Assembly: GCA_037349315.1 (NCBI GenBank)
Contig: JBAIAC010000018.1
Span: 12,958,001-13,022,000, forward strand
Length of the DNA stretch: 64,000 nt
Reading direction: 5' to 3'
Source of the DNA: Chelydra serpentina
Lineage: Eukaryota > Chordata > Testudines > Chelydridae
The notes under the pieces are model-generated. The model worked only from the letters and a program-made list of their open reading frames with translations. It was not told the origin of the DNA and searched no databases. The stretch's first letter is position 1; each line of letters opens with the position of its first letter. The position numbers and the translations under genes were made by a program. Shown here one piece after another: positions 1 through 13,000 of the stretch.

Positions 1-1164
1 AAACCAACTCCTCCCCGGGCCCGTTGACCTGTCAGGACCCTGCAGACTGAACAAATCCGTCTGGCTGCCCCTGCCTAGGCTCTCACCCACCGCCAAGGAG
101 CACAGGGGGAAGGTGACCCGTTGTCCAAAAGGCTTTTTGTTTGCTCTCCCTCCGCCGCGTGATCTCTGCCTGCAGGTCTGGCCGCGACTCCTCCGAAAAT
201 AAAGAAAGAAAAGTTAATGTGCAGCGAGCGCCGATCATAAAGCAGGGGCATTATCTGCGATCTCTTTTTAAGTGGCAGCGATTCCGTGCAGAACAAAGGC
301 GCAGTGTCTGCTCGGCCTATAGGTAAAGTTACAGCAGCTAAAACACACCCAGCCGCAAAGAAAAGCGCGCACACACACAGGTTTAGCTTCTCCAGGGACA
401 GGCACTGGAGGACTTTCCAGTCTCAGGTCCCATCTAGCCTGTTTAGCTACACAGCAAGCCAGCGAATTTGTCGCAGTCTGTTCAGCGTTTTATATTTTAA
501 TTCATTCTTGATGTTTTTAAAATCAAAAGCCCCATAAAAAATGTTCTCTCTCAACCTCCATTCTTCCCTCTCCCCGTTTCCCACAACACTCAACATTCGC
601 ACACATTCATTCCCCGTTCAGATGTCATCGGATGGGAGGGGCAAACTGTAATTCATCTTGATTTACTTCATTGTCCTGGAGATGGCAAACTATAATCCTG
701 TATAATTTCACGAACAAGCAGGTTTAGAATTAATGGGTCAATATTATTTAAAACAAAACACAGAGAGCACGACCTTTTCTCTCAACTACATATTGCAGTA
801 CAAGGCTCAGGAAACTGCAAGCTAACCTCTCAACCTCTTGGGCTCTCAGAGGTTGCGGTTAGTTGGAGTGGTCTTTGCTTCGGCTAATGTCTGAAACGGA
901 ATTTGGAAATAGAAATGTAATATTACACGAAAGATCTCTCTACTTAAGAAAAAAGGTGACTGTGGGATTTGAATAGGAGGTGTTTGTTTGCAAACTTTCT
1001 TTTACTATTTAATAAAATCTTCCTTCACAGCGGGAGCCATTCACTCTATACATGGATGCAGCAACTTTGTTTTCCCTTGGAAATGCTTGAGTCCAGCAAT
1101 CTCAGATAATCCATTTTCTGCTGAGCTATTCATGGGAATAATGGAATCCTGTCTACTTTACAGA
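1..1164. other. Intergenic, downstream (3') of PITX2
   Basis: No gene is supported here. The segment at about 60-420 is more GC-rich than its surroundings, and the rest is AT-rich and unique-looking. Open frames are short and resemble no family I know. In other vertebrates the next gene on this side is ENPEP, but no exon of it is visible here. Confidence 0.6.
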
Positions 1165-1838
1165 AGTCAATCGTTCCAAGGCCAGAGTTTATTTAGCATG
1201 TAACTTTAGTGTAAGGATTTTTTGTTGGGATATAACTGTAATTTATACGTATTACAGTAAAAATTACTGCACCGTGTTTCCAAAGAAGGGGATCCAGTGT
1301 CATCTATCAGTCAATCAGTGTGAAGTAGTTACCGCTACGCAGTTAGTTCATAAAAAAAAAAATCCAGACAAAACCGTATGCTGTATATTTTACTCCCATG
1401 AAATAAAACACATTTTTCATGTTTGCTGAAAAGTAAAACAATAATATTGTACGAAATGTTATACACAGGGCATGTTTTACATTGCAATTTCAGAAACATC
1501 ATTGCATCCACCAGAGATACTATTCTAAAACTGATATTCACACAATGTTTTTTTAATAATAATATGTTAGAAACATACAGTGTCGCATTTAGTATATACA
1601 TTCCCTTGCTCGCAAGCGAAAAATCCTAATCGCTTCTGTGTAACATGCTTTATTTTAAAGCCTAACTTTTAAAAACACTGTTGTGATATTACTAACAACT
1701 GCTTTTATAAAATTAATTTGACATTTCCATATATATACATCCTTTCAGTCATTTTTATGTTAACAATGCTAAACTTAAAAAATAACAAGCTTATAGTAAC
1801 ATTAAAATGTCATATCATATCCAGTCAAACATTTGTCC

Positions 1839-1870
<32 letters not shown>

Positions 1871-2120
1871 AAATATATATATATATATATATATGTTCTT
1901 GTAACTGTTGGAAATACTCTTAGTGAAAGATGTCAGAATCTGCAGGAGGTCCTTTGAAAACAAAGGGACTATCTTATTTCAGTGGTTTCATTTTCTCTGT
2001 TTTCTCTCTCCTTTTCTTTCTTTCCTTCTCTTTCTCTATAGTGCCCATTACTTTCTAGTATAATTCTCAGTCTTTGTGGGAAGGGGGGGATTCCCATTCA
2101 GTATTTTACACTTTAATATC
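1165..2120 (-). other. PITX2: PITX2 3' untranslated region (approximate end)
   Basis: This stretch follows the PITX2 stop codon on the minus strand. A minus-strand AATAAA lies at 1193-1188, so cleavage near 1165-1178 would give a 3' UTR of about 950 nt, which I recall as similar to the mammalian transcript. A second AATAAA at 1654-1649 could give a shorter form. The UTR is AT-rich and includes a TA/TG microsatellite. The exact end is inferred, not seen. Confidence 0.5.
1838..1895. repeat. (TA)n(TG)n(TA)n microsatellite in PITX2 3' UTR
   Basis: A run of alternating AT is followed by about eight GT units and then a second alternating AT run. On the minus strand the transcript would read (UA)n(CA)n(UA)n. 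The two AU runs could pair around the CA loop. Confidence 0.9.
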
Positions 2121-2774
<654 letters not shown>

Positions 2775-3467
2775 CTAACGGCGAAGGTAATACAAAAGAT
2801 ATCACGCGTTCCTCTGACAAGAGAATTGACCAGTGTAAAACGGGATTGCATTTTTCACTATTAACAGACGTTTGTATTTAAAATGGTTATTCAAATCTGC
2901 AGCTCCCTGAAGTTCGCAAAATCGTCAAAGAAACTCTCCGGGAACCGCAGTGCATACTTCAGCGATTTTTTTGTTCGATCACATTCAGACTGTAGTAGCT
3001 GCAGATCATCACATAAAATATTTGTTTTAGACCGCACATTTTGCAAATGAGTTTTTTTGTGTGTGTGATTACGAAACACATTCGCGCTACAAAAGACATC
3101 GCGTTTACATTTGCTCCCTGTCATTTTACAAACGGGAGACATTAAGTGGTGGGGGTGGGACACCAACAAAACAACCAAACTGCAAATCGAATGCAAAACG
3201 CGTAGAGAACCTGCAGAGTTTTACCAGGGGAGAAAAAATATATTTCCTTTTACAGATAGAGGGAAAATACTAATAAATCTTGACTCAGCAGCTTGTTTAA
3301 ACTGCAAGCTCCCCATGTGCTAATCTTCAAGAACCCCCAAACACTTATAAACAAACGTGTCCTCCTGCTTTTTGGCAAAGTTTGCCTTTTAACAACGTGC
3401 TAAATGAGATCTAAGGTCCCGCCCTCCAGACAATGGCGAAAACGTGTGCCTTTCTGCAAATCTTTCC

Positions 3468-3487
3468 AATCCACATCTTGGTGTCTG
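3468..3487 (+). promoter_or_regulatory. FoxH1-type site with adjacent Smad-type GTCT (ASE candidate)
   Basis: AATCCACA at 3468-3475 is a full match to the FoxH1 consensus. GTCTG follows at 3483-3487, a Smad-type half site. The pair sits in the last intron of PITX2, where the mouse Nodal-responsive enhancer with FoxH1 sites is located. Function is inferred from motif and position only. I found no second exact FoxH1 match in the intron. Confidence 0.55.
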
Positions 3488-3753
3488 ATTTGTCAGCCAG
3501 CCTCATGCAAAGTTATTTTGTGTACTAGAGGCCTTCTCGGGCTGCTCTTTGTTTACACGAACGATGTTTTACATTACAAATCTCTAACTGTACAATTAAT
3601 CCTTGACACAGCTTTACACACAGCTATAAACCAGTATCATGCCCCACTCACATTCACAAAATATTGTCAGCGTAAAGCAGCAAATGTTTCTCCAGCTCTC
3701 TTCACAAAACATCCATCAGTTATATTGCAGCTCATGAATAAAAATATCGAGTG

Positions 3754-3760
3754 TGAAGTG
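3754..3760 (+). promoter_or_regulatory. NKX2-type site in PITX2 intron 5
   Basis: TGAAGTG matches the NKX2-class consensus (TNAAGTG). Mouse Pitx2 ASE uses an Nkx2 site to maintain left-sided expression after Nodal decays. Here it lies about 280 bp from the FoxH1-type site. A 7-bp motif can occur by chance, so this is only a candidate. Confidence 0.35.
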
Positions 3761-4270
3761 GTTGCTAAAATTACCTTAAGATTTTATAATCCCATATTTT
3801 ACCCACCAGTCTACTAACGACAAACAAAGAATGCAAAGTGACTGTTTTCAACAACAAACAGCCTAAATGAAGGAGACTACTTTTAAAAATAACAATGAAA
3901 TGGGGTTGACACCAGACAGATTCAAAGTTTGCAATCCCATTCTGCTTGAATTAATCAACAACACATAGAGCCTGATTTCTTCCTCTCCCTAAATCTACAG
4001 CTCGCCTATTTTTAATTAAAATATATTTTTACTTCTAAATTTCTGTAGATTAAGCTAGTTCCTAATTTAAAATAGAGGCCTTTATTAATTTATTTTACAG
4101 GTCTAATCTATTTCTAAAGCATTTAAGACTAAATAGACTTTTTCCACAAATAAAACATATTTTTCTATGTACTGTATTTTTAATAGTATACTATTACAAG
4201 TAGAGCAATAAATGAACCATGGGTTATATCTGAAAATAGCAAGGATCTCGGGATTCAGTTTTTGGGTCTA

Positions 4271-5938
<1,668 letters not shown>

Positions 5939-6170
5939 CTGCGGCCTCGGGGCTGGAGGTGTCTGAGATGGTGTGCACCTCCAGCCGGTGTTTGGAGGAG
6001 TCCAGGGAAGAGCGGGACTGCCCCGGCGCTACAGCTGAAGCCATGACCAGTGCCGGCTGGTGATGATGGCAAGAGGATGAAGAGGAGGAGGAGGAGGAAG
6101 GTGAAGTGGAGCACAGCTTATTCCCAGCTCCCAGGCGCTCCAGGCTTAACGGATCTTTCATGAAGTTCAT
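5939..6170 (-). CDS. PITX2: PITX2 exon 4: PITX2C-specific N-terminus
   Basis: Encodes 77 residues plus the first base of a split codon. It begins [18 protein letters not shown] and ends [12 protein letters not shown], then G|GTAAGA. It matches the PITX2C amino terminus, the isoform expressed asymmetrically in left lateral plate mesoderm and heart. The start is ATG at 6170-6168, aligned with human MNCMKGP. The open frame extends two codons upstream only through TTG. The next in-frame ATG is codon 4. Nine serines in a row lie at residues 25-33, longer than the human stretch I recall. The spliced C isoform (exons 4+5+6) is 333 residues. Confidence 0.97.
6072..6098 (-). repeat. Poly-serine codon run in PITX2C
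   Basis: Nine consecutive Ser codons (mostly TCC, with TCT and TCA) lie between Pro and Cys-His-His-His. On the plus strand this is a GGA/AGG-rich trinucleotide tract, so length variation is plausible. Confidence 0.9.
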
Positions 6171-6640
6171 CGGCAAAAGAAAGCCAAATATTTCTCTCTC
6201 TCTCTGTCTCTATGTATATAGATATATAGCTGTATAGCGAGGTATAGATAGATACACACTGCAGCCCCTCTCCAAGGCGCAGCGTTGCAGAAGGTGCAGA
6301 CTCAACTCCCTGTATGGCTCCCTGGTCCAGTGGGAGACAGAAAAGCAGCAGCGGTGGACGTCGTTCAAGAAGCAACTCGTTACCCTTTCTACTGAGAGAG
6401 TCCTAAGAAGTCTAATGTGCAAGTCCAGCCAGCCTTAGCTAAAGTCTCAAGGAAAATAGACACAGAGGCGCAGGGGGTTTTCTTTGTGGCGTGAAGGCAG
6501 CAGGAAAAAAATGTGGTTTTAAAAAAAAAAGGAAAATTCGACCCTATAATAATAATATTCCTAATAATAACGAATAACCATAGGAACCAAGTCTCCTGCC
6601 TGACACGCTAAGGCGATGGCAGTGTCAGTGTCAGAGTGAC
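6171..6640 (-). other. PITX2: PITX2C 5' untranslated region (approximate)
   Basis: Sequence immediately upstream of the PITX2C start, continuous with exon 4 and lacking a clear splice acceptor near the ATG. It contains a CT-rich run and an AT/GATA-type simple stretch at about 6190-6260. The upstream limit is inferred from a TATA-like box at 6660-6654. Confidence 0.45.
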
Positions 6641-7050
6641 AGGGGCAGGTAGATATTATATCCAAGGCAGCAGCAGCAGCCCTCCCCAGCTGAGCCACTC
6701 TCTCCAGTGCACACATCTACACACAGCACCCAGGCGAGCAAGGGACCCGATCAGCTCAGCCGCTTCCCTGTTTGCCCAACATCTTAAAACCAGAGGAGGC
6801 CTTCCCCGGGCAGTGATGTCACCCGACCCCTTCCCTCCCCCCTCCCCCGCCCGGGATCCGCTGCTCAGGGCAGGAATGATGTCGCTCTGGACCAATCGGG
6901 AAGCGCTAGGCGGAAGGCCGACTAGAATAACCGCGACCTATCAGAGAAGCAGGGCTGGGCTAAGTAATTCGCTCTGCGGGACAAGGGGCTTGCGAAACCT
7001 GCCGTGCCCAAATGGCAAGAGCTCGGGTATTTAAAGGAGGTGATTCCAAA
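6641..7050 (-). promoter_or_regulatory. PITX2: Candidate PITX2C promoter (P2)
   Basis: This is a moderately GC-rich stretch upstream of exon 4. A TATA-like TATAATA lies on the minus strand at 6660-6654. Further upstream are CT/GC-rich sequence near 6830-6855, a CRE-like TGATGTCA near 6814, and an inverted CCAAT near 6892. In other vertebrates PITX2C uses its own internal promoter upstream of exon 4. The start site is not proven by sequence. Confidence 0.45.
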
Positions 7051-10000
7051 CGGGGGTGAAGGCGTATGTGGGCGTTGGAGAGTATGTCTCTATATTCCCA
7101 CACATTGGTATCAATAACATGTATTGCCGTTCCGCAGTGATATGGGGAGACAACATACTTTGCTGGCTTCACAATTTTCTACATTGAAAAGCTGCTGAGG
7201 GGAAGAAGAGGAAACAAATACAACCGAACTAATCTAATTTCTAACTAATTTCCACCCAAACTGTCATGGATATTACGCTAGTCTTAAAAAGGTTTTCTAT
7301 CATGGCGAACAAGGCAAATGGCACCTTATAAATCCGATTTCCAAACAAACACAACCTAGATTGTCAAAGAGAAAACACTCTTTTAAGCGTGACCCTAGCA
7401 AGTGCTTAGTACTATAGTCTCGTTTTACAGATTTGTTGAATAGAAACGACAACACTAAAAATACCACACAAGTGTAAACGCCCATTAATAAATCAAATAG
7501 ATAATTAATTATACAGCGTTATACCAGTTTGACTAACGGATTTTTTTGCCGAAAAATGGGTAGTTTTCGAATTATAGCAATCTTTTAAATTTTATTGGAA
7601 AGCAATACCCGAAATTCTCTCTAGCTTACACTATATTTATACACCTTTACATTTCTCACTTTTCTTTGACTATCTTGTTTATTTTCTTGTGATAATTTCA
7701 AAGAAAATAAAACCAAGAGAATCTAATTTTTGTGCACTATATATCCACCCATCATTTCAAGGAGATTTCAGACAACTGATCACAGGGACATTTTCTAAAT
7801 TCCTTTTATTTTATAGAGACCATTTTCTTTCCTGTCGTCTTGAACAAATTACTAAGTAAAGCCAAAATTATCCACAGGAAAGAGAACGGAGAAATCTAGA
7901 GCAACAATGCGACTACGATGAATCAGACACCGCTAAACCCGAGATATTACGGTGATGGGCGCCAGTATAAAACCCTACCATAGGCTGCGTCTCAGAGCAC
8001 CAACCAAGAGCTAATCTCCTTCCTACATTCTGATTTTGTTTACGTGTCCTGCTATATTACTGCAGTAGTTGTTGGTGTGAGAGAGTAGAAATATGGGGAG
8101 TTCTTCAGCAAATCTCACATTGTAGAGATTGTGTGGTCCTTTCACGTTGGCCACATGACTGGAAGGTTCTTCAATCAGAAGTTGGGCTTGTCCCGCAGAT
8201 AAATCAAGAGGCAAATATATTAGAACCTATCCGTTTGTCTCCTTTGAATCTAGTTGCAAGAAAACACCTTATCCCAAATATTTGCAATCGGCTCGGGAGT
8301 GGGCCAGAGCAGTGCCATGGGTTTTTAAGTAGCACCCCCATAGATTGGAAGAGTTCTGCTTAATGGCACGAACTAATCCAGATACTGAAGATGTATGTGC
8401 AATTTACTAAGATTGTTCCTATACTTATAATCACTCTTCACAATTCTAAATGCCTGGGAGTTTCCCACAGAAGTGACCTTTCTTAAGCCAACACAAGTTC
8501 CAAGCTTCCCTTTCTTTTATTCATTTTTGACAGGTCCTTATTAGTCGGTGCTCTTTCTCTCAGTATTATCTCTTGCAGTCTTACTTATCGCTAAATTATA
8601 CATATTACTTTAGCAGCCTGTTGGTAAAGAAGGTTAAATTAATTTACATTCTGCTCATTATCTGGTGTTTAAATGACGTGTTTTATCCCTGAGATTTGGC
8701 AAAGAATCTCTTTCCTCAGACCTCACAGCGTTTCGATGGAGACAATGCTCTTACATTTGTAGTGGATTTTAATCTGATAAGACTCTAATTTGCTTAAGTC
8801 TTTTAAATAGGGGGTTTTAAATGATTCTAGCCGTTTTCTTATTGAATTTCCTCTAATTCCCCCAAGATCATAAAGTATATGTGCAAAGTAAATATTTCCT
8901 CCCTTTGCACCGGCAGCAGATGACCTATAACTAAGTCAATATGAATCCAGCTCCATTCTGCACAATTTGTTTACTAATCATATTCCAGTTTCTTCTTAAC
9001 CTCGCTGTACTACTGTGGTCCTGTACTCATAAATCCCCGAAGCCCTTGTTAATGAAAGGACTCCATTAGGACGAAACCAATGCCTCCAGTGTCATTCTTT
9101 TAAACGCAAGGTTGGGACATTCCTGCGCGTTAGATTTGGAGGTGCAGAACTTCAGCAATATACGTTCTGTCTGAGCAGCATTTTAAAGGAAGTCCGGGAG
9201 GTGGGTGGGTGGACAAGGCTAATATAACAATTGTTATTTTCTAATTCTGTCTTTCACGATTATATTGCAAATAACGGGGAAAATTAGAGGAGCACGAGAC
9301 CCTTATTACCTTTAAACGATTTGTAAAGGAATAAATCTCTCTCTGGTTAAAGAACAGAAGCGATCTGGGAGAGGGGTTGGAGGAGATTGCAAGGCTTCTA
9401 TTTTTATCTAGGGCTTCCACTTTTATACGTGGAGTATGGGCAAAGTGTGTGTGCGTTAAGGGGGACGAGCTATTCTTTATTTATATTTTTGAAGACGGGG
9501 CTTTTTAGTTTAGAAATGCAAACCTTTTATTGAATCCTGGGATTTAACGAAAAGACATATGTATGGTTTGGAAACTGTAAGGCACTTATTATGCACTTTG
9601 TGGGTTCCTCTGTAATGGGATGCTATGTTGAATTCTAACTTGTTTGGTCATAAATCATTATGATTTTTTGCCTCTGTCATAAAGCTTAACGTTGGTCAAA
9701 TTCGTACACAAGACTCCACATGCGCAAATGCACGGTGTAACTCGCAGTCAGAAATGGGATTTAATGTTCTCAGATAAGAGATTGAATTCGGTTTCTTTTC
9801 CCCTCTTCCAGACAACTGGTTTGGTGGATTTTTTGGGTCTGACATGGAGTCATTCTGTTTTGTCACGGTATTAAGCAACCGATTATGCATTTTAGTCTTA
9901 TTTAGTGCCACCGTTGTTAGATTTTACTGTTCAACCCCGTTTGGAAACGCCCTGCAACAGAGTTTTAGGGATTGTTCTTTAGCTTAGAATGAAACGAAAC

Positions 10001-13000
10001 GGTCAGCCCTCAACAGCTACTCTGCTATGGACTTCAACAATGGAAGAATATGAGGATGCGTGGCCAACCACGCTCCTTTTTAATGGGCATTTTTAAAAGA
10101 TTATAAACTGGGAACTGTCTGTATGTTTGTCTCTTTAGTGTCTCTCTCCCTTCCCACATCCTGGTCCAAATTCTTAATTAATCCAAGAACAAGCGCCCAC
10201 CCCACCCCACCCTGCTTTGACGTCTTTATTGTCAGCTCTTTCCTGTTTCTATTAGTATGTCAAGAATAATTACACTTGTAAGTGACTGCAGAACCATGCT
10301 TTTCTATATAGTGCACAGCACGCAGTTTTAGTGACTGTTGCGCATTTGAAATTCCGAGTTGAAGGATTAGGCGATTTATAGTTTGCAGAATCCCTTGGTT
10401 GTTAGAATATTAGGCGCTGATGTAAGAAAAAACCTCAGCTCTGTCAAGATTCTTTTGACAAAACCCTGGACTCCCTTTGGGTTCCTTTGCTCTAGTGGCT
10501 CTAACTGGGCTCTAACTCCTCCTGCTCCTATCTGGGTTCTAGATAATGGATTAAATGGGTCCTCTTGTAAAAATCTGGATTGTGTTAAGAATCACGAGAT
10601 ATTTTTTTTATATGGAACCTTCCTAAAGAATTTGAATAGAATCATTGCTGGTCTCAGTTATGAAGCATCCCCCGGAACTTAATGGGCTATCTTAGACCCA
10701 TTTCTACCTGCACATGTGTGTAGTGGAGGGTTGGAGTGGGGGGAAGTAGGAATAGAGACATATTCAGGTATAGTCAGAAGGGAAGCCTGCAGTCACTTAT
10801 TTACAATACTGTGATTAAAACTCCACCATTGCTTCGCCCCCTGTCCTCTATTTTCCCCCCGCCCCGCCCCCCGCCAGCCACGAGGGTAGCTAACATTCGG
10901 CATTAGTTGTCATGGTGACCATAAATCAGATAAATCCAAAAATACCCACCTTTAATCTGAGATGAAGTTTTTATTTCCCTAGCGAAATAATATTTTAAAA
11001 ACTGTCAGCTGACAAAAAACCAACAACCCCTAATTGTAGTAACCCAAGTAATACATTACTGCTAAAGGTTTAAATTAAAATGTCAGACGTTGTTTTATTT
11101 TTTAATTCCGGTAGAATCTTTGGTTCTCTTTAGATTCCAGATCCTCACAGCCTCTGTGGAATAGGGATTTCAGAAGGGGGAAAACAAACAAAGAAGCAAA
11201 ATAAAAACCCAACAACTTTGATTGTGGGCAGATTTCCTTTTGCAGGGTTTCTTGCACTATCCACTGAAACAGCTAGTGCTGGCCACTGTCGGGACAGGAT
11301 AACGGAATAGATATCAGACCACTGATCTGATCCATTATGGTAAATCCTATGTTTCCCGATCATTTGTAACCGTTTGGCAGGGGCGGGAGGGGACACCTTA
11401 GTTCAACTTCAACGGGCCAGTGCTCAGAACCTTACAAATTCTTCACAGATTTAAATTTATCTCTCAATGAGAGAAAGAGAGAGGGAGATCTTGAAACAGG
11501 AGCTCAGCTGACCTGCTTAGCTGGATACTGCTGTGTTTGCAAGACATACTGCAGGTATTTATTTTCCCACTTTTGCCTTCATCTACTATAAGATCATTGT
11601 TTCTAGACGTAATACTCTCCTAAATGGATAAATTGGTTCTTATGTAGAGTCTCCAGCTAGTCCTGTTGTCTTTTACCTTTGGCTTGTTGTCTTTCGCCTA
11701 TCTTGGATTACCGGGTATTCTCCTAGATGAAGAGCCATTAATTACCCATTCAGTCAATATTAGGAAGACGACAAAGCTTTTTACATAGGATTAAGAAGAC
11801 ATCAGATTGTTCCATTAGTATATTCCTCCTCACGAATAAGCTTTCGTTATACATTTAGTTTTCCCTGGGGTCAGTCTAACAACTGCTGCATCTATTATTG
11901 TCAGACGACGACGAAAAAAAAAATCAAAGGAACAATAAGTAACTTTTAATTCTCATTTTGCAGAGAATATTTGAAGGAAACTTAAATTTGGGGTAGGAGC
12001 TGCTATAATCGCATTGCCCCTGGAGAGAGAATCAGTCTCAATCAATTGCGTAAACACTGAAATGTAGTATATGACCAGAGTGTGTTGCTGATTTAGAAAC
12101 TGGAAACCGCATTTCTCTTCCTTCAAAGGCTCCCACCTTCACTGTTCAGCTCCCAGTCTCTCTCTCAGTCCTAGGTCTTTCTTTGCTCTCTTAGGACTCT
12201 CTTTCCCAGGCCAGTTTCTTTTCTCTTATCTTACTCAGGCTTTTCTTCGTCAGGCTTCCCTCTTTCCTTCTTCTCAAGGTTATTTTCCCTGATTCCCTCT
12301 AACTGGCCAGGCTGCTGTTAGGAAGCCAAATGCCAGTGGTTTCTCTACCCCTTTTTGGACACGGTTGCCATCCTAAATTACATTTTGGTACTGACATTGT
12401 TCAAGCAGCACACTGTACGTCCTGGCATGCACACTTAGCTACGGTGACATTTTGGGGGACTCATGTGGCTTTTCCACAATATCTGCCCAGGCAGTGCCAC
12501 TGAAATTTGTATCTCGCTGAACTGATAGGATACAGAGATTTTCAGTTAGGCTGGGATCCGGTTGAATATCTATCTATCAATCTATCTACTCACACACCTA
12601 CATTAGGATAACAGTTGATATTGGGTTCTATAAGAAACTAGACTATGAGTGGAGGGGCGACAGAAGGCTACCATGATTGCACAGTTGGCTTTTAACTTGT
12701 GTAAAAATAAGTGATCAATATCTTCTTTAAACAGTGGTGTACCTAACTTTGCAGGGGGATAGGTACATAAAGCTGAATGAGTGGGGGCTTTTCTAAAAGG
12801 GATGTTAAATTATTGAATGTTCAGCCGCAAATAATTAGTTTAACAAATTTAAATAATCAATTTGCGATGTTGAGAGCGATGGAATAACGCAATACGTTGT
12901 TTCACATTATATATTATGAGCCTGTTATTCAATGACTGGGTTATGAATTACATAACATGATTTCTAAAGTGGAATTTACAAAAAGATATATAATAATTAC

